Assembly: GCA_018398575.1 (NCBI GenBank)
Contig: JAGTXZ010000014.1
Span: 1,922,001-1,986,000 of the forward strand
Length of the DNA: 64,000 nucleotides
Source: Ampelomyces quisqualis
Lineage: Eukaryota; Ascomycota; Dothideomycetes; Pleosporales; Phaeosphaeriaceae
Direction of reading: 5' to 3'
Part shown: positions 1 to 11,642 of the stretch, one piece after another
Numbering within the stretch: position 1 is the first letter of the stretch
Layout of the letters: every line of letters starts with the position of its first letter
The notes under the pieces: model-generated
The model's database searches: none
What the model was told of the DNA's origin: nothing
What the model saw: the letters and a program-made list of their open reading frames with translations, nothing else
Translations under genes and position numbers: made by a program

Positions 1-680
1 GTCGAGTATAAAGCTGCTTCAGTATCGTGCAGACGGTTCTCGAGACTTGTCATATACAGGACTGGCAAGCCCCGCTTGCCGCCTTCCTGATAGCGACACG
101 ACAATATCGACGTCTGACATTGCGAGCATATTGGTCTGCTGGGGTCAGATCTAGTGATACCGAGGAGGTTTTTGTTAGACAGACAGCTTGCGATCACATT
201 TGCACTTCTTGGACCGGCAGGGCTCGCACGCAATCGGGTTCAAGCTGTCCTGTCTCGCGATTTAGCGGCATTCAGATGTGAAGGAAGTTGTGCGTACCAT
301 GTGCGATATGCAACTAGATGTGGGGTAGTAGGAAGGGTTGGAAATGCTCTTGATTGTGCTGCACGTTCCTGGCTACCGGTACTCGACGCGAACCCGATCT
401 GGCAAGCACGGAGAAAGCTTAATACACATGACCACTTGCACTTTTGGTTGATTACACGACAAGCTTGAGGCCAAATTACTCGAGATAGGATGCGAGAACG
501 AGCTTGTCTACCCATTCCGTTGCCATTGATCATTCTGCCACGGTGTGCACAATTTAGTGCTATGTAAGAAACCGCTGTTGAACACTCTACGCTCTATCCG
601 ATGAAGACTTTCATCGTCTAGACTAGGCTAAAACCCAGTGACAGATCCCAAACGCCATCGCTATGCTTGCAAATGTGACC
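1..680. other. left edge, no supported gene
   Basis: Short open frames exist on both strands but none shows a recognisable domain, splice sites or codon pattern. The last part is probably the 3' flank of the minus-strand TFIIE gene. A gene entering from beyond the left edge cannot be excluded. Confidence 0.5.
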
Positions 681-1475
681 CTACTTCCGCATGCCGGAAA
701 AGTCTTTGAGGATATGGGCCATGTGCGTGTTCGTCTGCTTGCCACCACGGCGAGGGGCGCGCTTCTTCTTCTGCTTGGGGCCCCCGTTGTTGACCTGGCG
801 AGGCGCACTCGCAGCGTGTAGGCCAACGTTCATGAGTGTTGCGCGCAGGTCGTCGGGGTTTGCCGGAATGGCAATCTTGTGCCACTCATTCAGAAACTCA
901 GGGTCCATGGCATGCATGAGGGACGGGTCATTGTCCCATACTGTCTTGGCGATGCCGTCCTTTGCACGCTTCACAAGCACCTCCTTCTTGTCCTCCATGG
1001 CCTTGATGTCGTCGGCGACCGTGGCCCAGCCGTCCTTGAGGTCCTTGATGGCCAGGCCCTGCGCGGACTTCTGGTTCTGCAGGTAGCCCTTGAGCTGCGC
1101 AGGGTTGCGGATGTCGAGCTTGGGCCTGTAGCGGTACGTGTCGTTGGCGGCGTTCCACGAGATGCGGTTGCCCTCGCTGTCGGAGCGGAAGAGGGTGCGC
1201 AGCTGGTCGCGCTGGGGGTCGCCCGGCCTGACGCCCAGGAAGCCCATGATCTCGTCGAAGCCCAGCCACTTCTGCTGGTCGCGCAGGTGGTTGACCGTGT
1301 AGGTGAAGCGCGTGTAGACGTGCTCGCCGCTGCCCTGGTCCGCGGGCTGCGAGTAGACGACGCCGGGTGCGCCGTCGGCGGGGCGCTTGCGCTTGGCCCC
1401 GCTGGCCGACGTGTTGGATGGCGTGGGCGAGGGCGCGTTGACGCGCGAGGCCGGGTTCGCTTTGAGGAAGGACAT
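681..1475 (-). CDS. TFA2: transcription initiation factor IIE subunit beta
   Basis: This intronless frame of 264 residues encodes the small subunit of TFIIE, the nuclear general transcription factor that joins the RNA polymerase II preinitiation complex, recruits TFIIH and helps open the promoter. The N-terminal 45 residues are Ser/Pro-rich and basic (MSFLKANPASRVNAPSP). A winged-helix-type core follows at about residues 50-130, with the family motif LGFDEIMGFLGV. The middle contains LKDLKDGWATVADDI, and the C-terminus ends in a basic tail (KQKKKRAPRRGGKQ), as in fungal Tfa2. The length is close to that of other filamentous-fungal homologues. The ATG at 1475 is the first in frame. The gene is divergent from the MLP1-like gene. 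The family call rests on remembered similarity across the core and tail. Confidence 0.85.
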   Translation of the reverse strand: MSFLKANPASRVNAPSPTPSNTSASGAKRKRPADGAPGVVYSQPADQGSGEHVYTRFTYTVNHLRDQQKWLGFDEIMGFLGVRPGDPQRDQLRTLFRSDSEGNRISWNAANDTYRYRPKLDIRNPAQLKGYLQNQKSAQGLAIKDLKDGWATVADDIKAMEDKKEVLVKRAKDGIAKTVWDNDPSLMHAMDPEFLNEWHKIAIPANPDDLRATLMNVGLHAASAPRQVNNGGPKQKKKRAPRRGGKQTNTHMAHILKDFSGMRK

Positions 1476-1938
1476 GGTGGGTGGGGCGGGTGCTGGGAGT
1501 GGCGGCGGAGCTGGGAGTGGCGGCGGAGCTGGCGGTGAGGTGAAGGGGCTGAGGTCGAGTTGTGCAGCGTCTAGCTAAAGAGTCGCACGGCGAACCGAAC
1601 AGAGGGGGGCGAGAGGGCGTCGGTGCGAGCAGGCAGTGGCAGGAGCTGTCGGGCGCGGTGAAGGAGATGGAGGCGCCCACGACATTGTACTATGATTGTC
1701 CGTCACAGTCTCACAGCCATGCACCGCGACGCTATGATGCGTCCAGGCTTGGCGCCAAACAAAGTAAACGAAGCTCGCGCCTCGCGCCTGCCTGCCCACC
1801 GCCCACCGCCCACCGCCCAGCACCACACCACACCACTCCATTGTCTCAACACGCTCCTTTGTCCCTTCTTTCTGCATCTCTGCGCCCCACCGTCGACGAT
1901 GCAGCTGGCCTTGCCAACCACCAACTAATCTCACCACC
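1476..1938. promoter_or_regulatory. divergent promoter between TFA2 and MLP1
   Basis: This 463-bp interval separates the start codons of two divergent genes and must hold both promoters. Next to TFA2 an 18-bp unit beginning gctgggagtggcggcgga is repeated twice in tandem (1492-1527), probably within the TFA2 leader. The MLP1 side is CA- and pyrimidine-rich on the plus strand (about 1790-1935). No TATA box is obvious. Confidence 0.5.
1492..1527. repeat. 18-bp tandem repeat, two copies
   Basis: Two identical 18-bp units (gctgggagtggcggcgga), followed by the start of a third, lie 17-52 bp upstream of the TFA2 start codon, probably in its 5' untranslated region. Confidence 0.8.
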
Positions 1939-4900
1939 ATGGCGGCGGCCACCGTTGACGTCGGCTACCTCGCCGCGTCCTACTCGGTCCCAGCGACAAC
2001 CATCCAGTCTTTACTGTCACAACCCACCGCCGACCTCGTGCAGGCGCTGCTCACCCAGATCGAAGCCAAGGCGCGCGCATTCGAGGATCTGCAGTCGGAA
2101 AAGCTCAAGGCCCATGTCGAGCTCGACAATGCTGTGCAGAGCGGCGAGCAGCGCGCACGCACGCTCAAGGCAGCTGCGGACAAGGCGCAAAAGGAAACGG
2201 CCGAACTGCGCCAGAAGCTAGCCCAAGAAGGTACGTACAGACAGCTCGGATTTGAAAGCGACGCATGCGGCGAAGCATCATGTGCTGACACTCGAACTTG
2301 CAGAGAAGGAGCGACAGCAGCTAGCGGAGCAGCTGCACAATGTCCAGACGAGCACCGCCGCCTCGTCGTCCCAGGTGCACGTGCTCGAATCGCGCATCAA
2401 GACTCTCGAGTCCCAGAACCGCGACGCGCTCGCGACCTACGAGACCAAGGCCACCGCGTACGACCGCCTGGCAAAGGAGTTGTCCGAGCAACACCAAAAG
2501 TACGTCGACCTGCGCAAGTCGCTGTCTGCCCTGGAGGAGAAGAACCAGACGCTCGAGAGCGCTGCGAACAGCGTCAAGTTTCGCGAAACCAACCTCCAGC
2601 AAGAGATCGAGCTGCTCCGCAAGAACAACGACTGGTACGAGACCGAGATCAAAACTCGCGCCACGGACAACGCCAAATTCCGCAAGGAGAAAAACGCCCA
2701 AATCGCCGAGCTCCAGCGCGCAAACGCGGACGCCTCGGAAAACATCGATTCGCTTCAGCGCACGGAAGCCCTGCTGCGAAAGCACGTGGACGACTTGAAG
2801 GCCAAAGCCGAGGAGGACCACGCGCGCATTCAGCAGCTCGAGGACGACGCCGCCAACAACGAGGCCAATTTCCGCAGTGAGCTTGACAACGCACGAAGAC
2901 TACAGGAATTGCAAACCAAGTCGGCTGATCTTGCACGAGGCCGGCTGGCCGAGGTGCAGAATGAGCTTGACGCCCTTCAAGAGTCTGCCGCGCAGGAGGT
3001 CGGGCAGTTGCAGGCGGATGTCGAGTTGGAGCGCCGCCGCGTCACAGAAGCGGAGGCCAGTATCGCTAACCTGGAGTCCCTTGTCCAGAACCTCGAGCGT
3101 GAGGCCAGTCAGTTCAAGAGCGCTACGAATGCTCCCGCCACTCCCAGACGCCCTATGAACGGGACTTACGGTACCCCTGGCAGAGCAGGCTCTCCTGCCG
3201 CCTTCTCGCCCGGCGGTTCGCATCTCAAGGGCATGACCAATACTAAAATACTCGCAGAGAACAGTACCCTCAAGGAACAGCTACGCAATGCCCGGGACGA
3301 GAATGAGGAGAAATCGACCATGTTGCAGAATATGATTGAAGAGCTCGAGCACCTGGAGCCTGCCATCGAGGAACTCCGCCGCACCAACGAGACACTCACC
3401 ACCCAGATCAGCGAAATTTCTGATGATCTTGACCAGGCTGTGACAGAGAAAGATGCAGCACGCAAAGATGAACGCAAGGCTCGTGGCGACCTCGAGGGCA
3501 CTCGACGCGAATGCGTGCAACTCCGACAAGAGGTCCAAGACACCTCTGTGCAGCTTCGAACTTTATTGTGGCGACAGCAAGCTGCGGAAGAGGGTTTGGG
3601 TTCACTCACCAAAGAGCAGCAAGAGGTCGTTATTAGCTCTGCTGAGAATGAACTACCTGAAGGTCAAACTTATGGCGACACTGCAACTGATCTCTTGATA
3701 TCTCAACATCTCGTATTGTTCAAAAACATTGCAGAGATCCAGTCCCAGAACGCCAGTCTCTTGCGCACGATTCGGCAAGTTGCAGAGCAACACGAGGGTG
3801 CGGAGGCTCGCGGCCAAAAAGAGCAGCAAGAGAAAGATCAAGAGGAGCTCACCAGGTTGCGATTGCGCGTCGCTGAGTTTGAAGATCAATTGAAGTCGCT
3901 GAATACGCGCGCACTTAGCTATAGAAAGGAGCGAGACATGTATCGCCAGGTAGCCACCAGCCGAGGCATTGCGCAGCCTGACTCGGATGGGGTATCAGCA
4001 TTTGCCCAATCTTTCAACAGCCAGGCGCCAATGACGCCCATGCGAGGTGTTGTAGGCGCTCCGTTCCAGGAAAATACGCCACGACCCGGTGACATGTCTG
4101 GAGTAGACAAACTCGTGAAGACTTTGCAGCAGCAGGTCGACGTTCTCAAAGAAGAGAGTGCTACTGATCGTGCCACCCTCAAGTCCCAGGTGGATGTGCT
4201 CACAAAAGACAACAGCCAGTTGCAGAGTGAGAAGGTTCGTCTCGATAGCCAAGTCAGGCGCGAGCAGGATCACTATGCACGACTCGAAAGCTCGATTAAG
4301 TTATTGGAATCCGAGAAAAACACCCTGCAAGAGCGGTATCACAGCATTCAGACGACCCTGGCCAAGCAAGATGACAAGGTTGTCAGGGCCGAGCAGGAGG
4401 CTGTTGATGCCATTGCACGCGCAGAGGGCTTCGAACATGAGCTGATCAACCTCAAAGCATCGCAATCCATGTGGGAAACTATTGAGGCACGCCACAAAGA
4501 GCGCATTCAGGAGCTGTCAGTCGAGAGAGATCGCCTAAGCCGGATCGTCACGGATGTCCAAAGCCTACGAAATGAGCAAGAGTTGACCCACGCTGAAACT
4601 CGACGCCGCTTGCAGGACAGGATAGATACTCTTGAAGGGGAGTTGCAAATCGTCCGACGTAAGCTGGATGATGAAGTCGCGGAGCACAAGAAGGTATCGC
4701 TGCAGCGCGACTACGAGCGTACCGAAGCGCAAAAGCGAACCGAAGACCTTATGAAAGCCCGCAACGAGGCAGATGTTCGGCGTGCGACCGCAGATGCTGC
4801 TCGTCAACAGCTCGAACAACGCGTTAACGAGATTCGATCTCAGCTTCAAGCTGCAGAAGAGCGTGTGCAGACCTTGCAGCCGGTACCCACGCCGCGAGCT

Positions 4901-7900
4901 ACCGGATTCGCCCAGGTCGACGAAGACTCATCCACACGTGAAGAAGAGCTTGTCACGCAGCTGTCAGATCTTCAGCGCAAACTGGATCGCAAACAGGAAG
5001 ATCTTGAAGCCGCCACCGCTCAGATCGAGGGCTTCCAGAACATTGCACAGGAGGCCGAAGAGGTACTCCACAAAGCGATGGAGACACGGGATGACTTGCA
5101 GTCCGAGCTGACACGCGTGGAGCAAGAGAAGGACGAGGTCATTGCCGATCTGCAGCGGAGAGTAGACGAAATCTCATCCGAGTTTTCTACCACCAACACC
5201 GAACTCATCGAGCTAAGAGGTCAGCATGAACAAGAGACCATGCAACTTACCCAGGAGAAAGAGGCGCTCGAAGCAGAGATTGTCAATCTGAAGAATGACG
5301 TGAGCGACTACAAGTCGGAGGCAGACCGACAGATGGAGTATGTCAAGTCTCAAGCTGAGATCGCAACACGTGCCCGTCAAGATTACGAGCATGAACTTGC
5401 AAAGCATGGAGACACAATGAACACCCTCCGAGCTCTTCGAGAGGAGTATAACACTGTCAAGTCAGAAATAACGCAATTCAAGACTCAAGCCGAGGCCGCG
5501 CGTGCCGCCCTTGAACATACGGAGGAGAACTCGAAATCCACACAAAGTCGCTACGAAGGCCAGATTGCCGAGGCAAAGCGTACCTACGATGACCTTAAAC
5601 AGCACAACAAGACTTTGCTACAGCAGTTCGATGACTACAAAGCCCAGATCAACGAACTGAGGAGCAATCGTGCAAGCGCTGCCGGTGGTCCAGAGGTCAA
5701 CTCGACGAGTTCAAGCAGAATGGACGAGATCACCACATTCCTGAAGCAAGAAAAAGATATCCTGGAGGCCCAGCTTAGCGTGAAGGAATCAGAAGCGAAA
5801 CGACTGAACGCGGAACTCGAACATGTGCAAGGTCAGCTCGACCAAACTCGGGAGAAGTTGCACGCAGAGCAGTCGCGTAACAGGGGTTCGCTTGGCGGTA
5901 CCAACCTGCAGACCCTGCAGAATCAGATTGAACAGCTCAACGTCTTCCGTGAAAGCAACACAACATTGCGCAATGATGCCGCGCGTTTGGAGACAAAGCT
6001 TGCGGAGAAGAACAAGGAATTCGATGACCTTCGCGCTGAACTTGACCCTCTAAAGACTCGTGTCGAGGAGTTGGAGGGCGAGCTTGAGCTCACTATAGGC
6101 TACCTGGAGCAGGAGAAGAAGCAAAGAGACTACTGGGAAAAGCGCTTTGACAAGTTTGTGAACAAGTCCGAACACATCGATCCGAAGGAAATGGAGGAGC
6201 TCAAGAACGCGAATGAGGAGATTAAGACTGAGCGCGATCAGTATATCGAACAAGTTCATAGTCTCAACGAGCAGGCCATTGGCCTCCAGGACAGAATCAA
6301 GACGTTGGAGTCAGGTGTGGAAGCTGCTGTCAAGGCGGCTAACGAGGTCCAGAAGGAAGAACTTCGAGGCAAATTTAACAAGAGACACAAGCAGCTTATG
6401 GAGGCTGCTATGGAAACAAAGCAAGCTGAGATCACCACTCTCTCGGCTGAGCGCGATCAGCTGCAGACAAGCTTGACTACCCTTCAGTCAGAGCTTGAGA
6501 CTTCACGTCAGCTACTTGCTGATGCTCAAAGACAAGCCAACCAATCTCAAGAACAGCTGGCAACGACGCAGCAGCAATTCACACAATTGCAAACTCAGCT
6601 AGCCACCATCCAGCAAGAACTTGAAGCGACGAGAACTGCCCGCGACGAAGCTATAGCCCGGACCAATAATGGCACGAACCCGAGCGCAGATGTCAACATG
6701 GGAGAAGAGGGACAAATCGACGAGACGACTGCTCAGGCTTCGGACCAACAGCTCGCGGATCTGGAAAGAAAGCTGGAGGAGACAAAGGTGCAGATGACCG
6801 AAGCGCAGAACAGGGCGTTCAGGGCAGAAAACGATTACTCTGCTCTGAAGGTGAAGGAGTCCTTCATGAGGGATCAGGTTGCTAAGCTCGAGAAGGATGA
6901 TGTAAGTTTAATTGCGACCCGTCTCTAGGCATTTCTGACAGCAAACCAGGCCGACAAAGGCAACCGTATCGTCGAGCTTCAGGAGCAACTCACCGCAGCG
7001 CAAACTCAGGCTTTGCCATCAGACCCTACTGGAATGGTCGACGAACAGGTCGTCAATCAACCAACGGTCTCAGAGCTGGAAACAACCAAAGAGCAGCTTT
7101 CTGAAGCGAGAAAGGCTCTGGCCGACGCCGAGAGCCGAGGCGCCACTCAACCAAATAGTAGCACCGAAGGCAAGGACGGTACTGCTCGAATCGAGGCTCA
7201 AACTACCGCCCTTCAGGCAGAGCTTGCCGAGCGTGAAGGCAAGCTTCAAGAAGCTGAGGCTACACTAGCCCGGCGTGAGGAGAAAGTTGCCACACGTGAA
7301 GGCAAGACAGCCGAGATTCAGAAGAAGGCCCAGGACAAGATCCATTCGATTAGGAACGAAACAAACGAGAGGATCGCTGGCATCACGAAAGATTCAAACG
7401 ACGAGATTACACGGCTAAAGGCTGAAATTGCTGAGCTTCAAGCAGAGATCAGCAAGTTGAAAGAAATGAAAGATCAATCCAGCGAAGCAAGCAACCCTAC
7501 TGTCATCTACAAGAATCTGCTTGACGATGAGTCAACGAACCTGGCCTTGCTGAACAAACCGATCGATACAGAAGGTCTCTCCCGTCCGACAGCTACAGCT
7601 TCGCAACTAAAGATATGGATCAACAGCAATCAGGTTGCACGAGTGGCTATTGCGGAGCAGATCAAGAAACACATGGGTCCCTTGACAGAGCAGGTAAAGG
7701 CAAAGGATGCAGAGCTAGCAAAGCTCAACGAAGAAATTAAGAATGCTCCTCAGAATCCGAGCAAAACAGCAATCAAGGACGAAAGAGACCAGGTTCCGCG
7801 ATCCAGTCAAGAAGTTGAGGCTGCATTAGCGCAAGCTAAAGCCAAGCACGAGCAAGCGCTGAAGGATGCCCTGGATGCTCGCGAAAAGCAACACAAGATG

Positions 7901-8800
7901 CACCTCCGTGCCAAGGTCAGCTTGCTACAAAACGGGCAAAACAAATGGACCGAGATCGAGAAGATTGCGAAAGAGACACCGACGATGGAAGTAGGTAAGG
8001 CTGTAGTCACGGCCGTGGAGGAGGCCAAGAAGCCCAAGCCACAAGGCCCAGCACCGACACAACAGCCCTCTGCAGGGATATCGGCTGCTCAGAATCCACC
8101 TTTGGCGACTCCAGGTCAGCAACCGGCGAGCACAGCGAGCAGTGTCCCCGTCACAAATGGCATGAATACACTCGCTTCCACTCAAACTTCGCAGCCAGGC
8201 GCACAACAGTCAATGTTGATCACGCAGGCTGGCCACGGTACTATCCCCAATCCGTTTATCGCCGCACAAGCAGGCCGCGGTATTGCACAACCGGGCTTCA
8301 CTGGTCAAGGCCAGTTGCCAGTACAACAGCAGCAACAGCAGCAAGGTGGACGCGGACGAGGCGAAAACATGGGCACGGGCCCGCGCGCTCTCCAAGGAAT
8401 TATCGGCAACCAATCAAATATTCCACGTGGCGGCGGCGGCGGAAGTGGCATCCCCCTTCCCGGTGGACGTGGCCGTAGCCAGCAGCAACAAAATGTTCAT
8501 CAGCCTCTAAACGTCAACACTCAGCATTCTAATTCTTCGCAGATTGGCCGTGGCGGTAATCGTGGTGCTGGTCGTGGAGGTCGCGGCGGACCTCAGTCAA
8601 ATCAAAGCAGTCCACGGGGCAGTCTAAATTCGGGAGCTGCTCAGTTCCAGCCACAGCCTGGCATGGGACGTGGTGGTCAGAAGCGCGGTGCCGAAGATGA
8701 GGGCGACGGTGGCGCGAGGGGAGGCAAGAGGCCCCGTGGACGAGGCGGACAGGGCGGCGGAGGCGCGGCCCATGGAGGGACATGTGCTGGAGGAGAGTAG
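1939..8800 (+). CDS. MLP1: Mlp1/Tpr-like nuclear pore basket protein
   Basis: Exons are 1939-2230, 2304-6901 and 6950-8800, giving 2246 residues. Both introns have good donors (gtacgt, gtaagt) and the frames join exactly. The first roughly 1900 residues are almost continuous coiled coil, the hallmark of Mlp1/Mlp2/Tpr, which form filaments on the nuclear face of the pore and act in mRNP quality control and chromatin tethering. Breaks in the coil fall near residues 380-430 (PATPRRPMNGTYGTPGRAGS) and 670-700. The conserved stretch IGYLEQEKKQRDYWEKRFDK lies near residue 1360. The last 300 residues are disordered, poly-Gln and strongly RG/RGG-rich (GGRGRG, GRGGNRGAGRGGRGG), with a KRPRGRGG cluster that could be a nuclear localisation signal or a methylation/RNA-binding tail. 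The start ATG at 1939 follows a CACC context. Identity as the Mlp/Tpr family is secure from length, architecture and motif. Confidence 0.88.
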
Positions 8801-9069
8801 AGCATATTCACGGGAAGCGTGGTGGTTAAGGTGGTGATTTGCAGCATGTTGTTTCATTTGTGTTCTTAGCAATTTTTCTCTGTCCAAGTGTGACGGCTGT
8901 TTTCGCGCGATGGGTACAGTGGTATTTCGAAACAGAGCATCTGTACCATAGTTAGCATTCCAGGCGTCTAGTCAGCATTGTGTGGCATGCTCAAGGAAAC
9001 TTTGAATGTTCTCCCAGTTGATACGAGCTAAAACACGCAACGCGAAAACACGTGATATCCGGCCACACG

Positions 9070-9090
9070 CCCAAGATCGGAGATCTTGGG
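9070..9090. repeat. perfect 9-bp inverted repeat, 3-nt loop
   Basis: cccaagatc, a gga spacer and gatcttggg form a perfect hairpin. It sits 270 bp past the MLP1 stop and about 100 bp before the AT-rich island. It could be a 3'-end structure or the edge of a decayed element; the sequence does not decide. Confidence 0.7.
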
Positions 9091-9159
9091 CCCAGACAGT
9101 TCAACGCCCAGGACAGGCACAACGTCCGCCTACATTACACCAAAATTGAGGGTTCCCTA

Positions 9160-9490
9160 CAAGCTATTTCTACAACCCCTCTTAAGATAAAGAACAGATA
9201 GAACCTGTGCTAAAGTCCTTACGTCTAGACTAGATAGCCTGCGTAGGTAAAAAACAAATCTACATGTAAGAAGAATAATTCTTAATTTAGTACTTTCTTA
9301 TATACCTTTGTAAATAGTACTATAACAAGAGAAGCCTAGGGTTTATTACTTGGTTTTTTTGTATTTCTTTTAAGCTATATTATACTTCATAGTATTTCAA
9401 AAATTTAAGAATTCTATTTAGATAGAAATTACAATCTAGTGTAAAGTAACATAGGTTTGTATAGTATAGCTTTAGTAAGTGCCTATTAGA
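9160..9490. mobile_element. AT-rich island, probable RIP-degraded repeat relic
   Basis: Between MLP1 and the transporter gene the base composition switches sharply to AT, with many TA dinucleotides and no open frame, then returns to GC-rich sequence near 9490. In Pezizomycotina such islands are usually transposon copies mutated by repeat-induced point mutation. No terminal repeats or transposase remnant can be recognised, so the element type is unknown. The rest of 8801-9722 holds the MLP1 3' flank and the transporter promoter. Confidence 0.45.
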
Positions 9491-9722
9491 GCGCATTACG
9501 TAGGGCTCGCCCCGCAGCGCTAGACCGTCCGTCTGCAGGGCCGCAGGGGCCGCCGGAAGTGCATTTCTTGAACAACAACAGCATCTCTAACTGGGTCACA
9601 GACACCCTTCGACTCGCACCACCCTTTGCATTCCTGCTTCGCTGTGTAATTTATGACTTGGGCGCAAACGTGTAGCGAAACTTGAGTGCACCTGTTCGCA
9701 CTGGCAGGGGTCGTTGTGCAGC

Positions 9723-11313
9723 ATGGCTCGAACAGCGAACGCGTCGCTGGGCGGCATATCGATGAAGCATCTTTCCCTGGTCACAGTACGATGGCCTTGC
9801 GCATGTAATATAGCACTGTGGCTAACACGAAGCATAGCTCACTTTCCAGAACTCCGCGCTCATATTGGTATGACGGCCCCTCCTGCGCTTCCGCGCCCAC
9901 GCTCCGCACCACATTTCCTGCCATACCACCGCGACCGAGTAGGGTCCAGCAAGGCGAGTGTAGGGACATGAAAAACAGAGACTGACAGGGGCTAGGTCAT
10001 GCACTATTCGAGAATAATGCCCTTGGTAAACGGGCAGCGATATCACACTAGCACGAGCGTGTTCTTGAACGAGGTCATAAAGCTGGGGATCAGTCTGACT
10101 ATGGTAGGCCAGCTGTTCTGTATAAGAGCCATGCCGAACTAAATCCCTCGACAGGCACTACACGAGATGTCGCAAACTTTGCCATCCAACACTACTCTGG
10201 CAACCCTCGTTTCGAGCCTTTTCACTGCCATCTTAAGTAATGAGAGCTGGAAGCTTGCGATTCCAGCTGTACTATACACCATACAGAATACACTGCAATA
10301 TGTGGCAGTGAGCAACCTGAACGCGGCTACGTTCCAGGTCACTTATCAACTCAAGATCCTCACAACCGCCATTTTCAGCGTGCTGATGCTGGGAAGATCT
10401 CTGTCACCTCGCAAGTGGATATCATTATTACTGTTGATCATAGGCGTATCTATCATCCAGGTGCCACAGAGTACTGCCACACCGGCAACGACCGACTCGA
10501 AAGTCTTGCCACGAGCGTTGAAAGAAATCACTAGGCTGGGTAGCATGGCTGCACATATACTTGCCCGCTCTGCCTCCTACGAAGGCATACCGGCAGACGA
10601 CACGGCGCAGATGCCTCACATGGACCGCCGCGTAGGGCTTATTGCTGTTCTTGTGGCATGTGCCCTCTCCGGCCTTGCGGGTGTCACATTTGAGAAGATC
10701 CTCAAGGACTCCATTTCCGCCAAGAGCACCACACTTTGGGTGCGCAATTGTCAACTTTCGTTCTGGTCGCTCTTCCCATCGTTGTTTCTAGGTGTCATAT
10801 GGAAGGAGGGCGATGCTATCGCGAAGACGGGCTTCTTTGCGGGATACAACTGGGTGGTATGGACGGCAATCCTGTTCCAGGCTGCTGGCGGCGTAATTGT
10901 AGCGCTCGTCATCAACTATGCGGATAACATTGCGAAGAACTTTGCAACCAGTGTCAGCATCGTGCTGAGCTGTGTCGCTAGCGCATATTTCTTCGACTTC
11001 CAAGTCACAAGATCGGTACACTTGCCCACCTCCATGCAGCCCGATCAAAAAATACTAACATAAGGGGTAGTTCTTCGTAGGCACCTGTGTTGTGTTATTC
11101 GCGACTTATCTATACACTAAACCAGACCGAACCCCGAGTCAGGCACCAATAGGGTTTGCAGACCTCGAGAAGACTGTGAGCCCACCTGCGGTCCAAGATG
11201 TGGATCCCTTTGGCAATTCGGGACAGATCTCATCGAGACCAAACGGCGTGAGCGATGCGATCCCTGTCACGCCGACCAAAGACGCGAGCTTCCAATCTAA
11301 GCGAGATGCTTGA
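9723..11313 (+). CDS. nucleotide-sugar (UDP-galactose-type) transporter
   Basis: Five exons (9723-9785, 9838-9867, 9996-10103, 10155-11015, 11071-11313) give 434 residues. Exon 2 is only 30 nt (LTFQNSALIL). All junctions are phase 0, and the joined start reads SMKHLSLVTLTFQNSALILI followed by MHYSRIMP, the conserved opening of SLC35A-type Golgi nucleotide-sugar/UMP antiporters (Nuc_sug_transp family). Later signatures are NEVIKLGISL, the long loop after ALHEMSQTLP, and YTIQNTLQYVAVSNLNAATFQVTYQLKI. About ten hydrophobic segments are visible. The last membrane span (FFVGTCVVLFATYLY) is rebuilt by the final splice, and the C-terminal 60 residues are hydrophilic and cytosolic. The substrate cannot be fixed from sequence; UDP-galactose is the usual annotation. 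The frame opening at 10167 alone would lack the first 71 residues. Confidence 0.88.
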
Positions 11314-11642
11314 GGATATATGTAAGATTTGAAGAAAATTTAGAGCTCAAAAGATACCCGCGGCATATAGGGGAACCCCGCCTGGCACCGCGAAGAGAAG
11401 AAAATATACCAGCATTGCATACAGCGAGGCCTTCAAATTGTGACTGTCATATGGCAGCGGACCGCCCAGTTCAATGTTCGTACGCGTGCTCGCGTGGCGC
11501 GTCACGACTCCATCGTACCTTCTCCTTCCGTCTGAACACCTCTCACCTCACGCGTCATGGCTATCACCTCACTCTTCTACTCACCGTGACTCCAGCCTTC
11601 TCCAGCGTCTGTCTACGATTTCACGGCATTCACACCATCGCC
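11314..11642. other. intergenic, promoter of MER3
   Basis: No gene is supported. The segment from about 11480 to 11640 is pyrimidine-rich with repeated ctc/tcac and probably holds the leader of the MER3 homologue. Confidence 0.5.
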
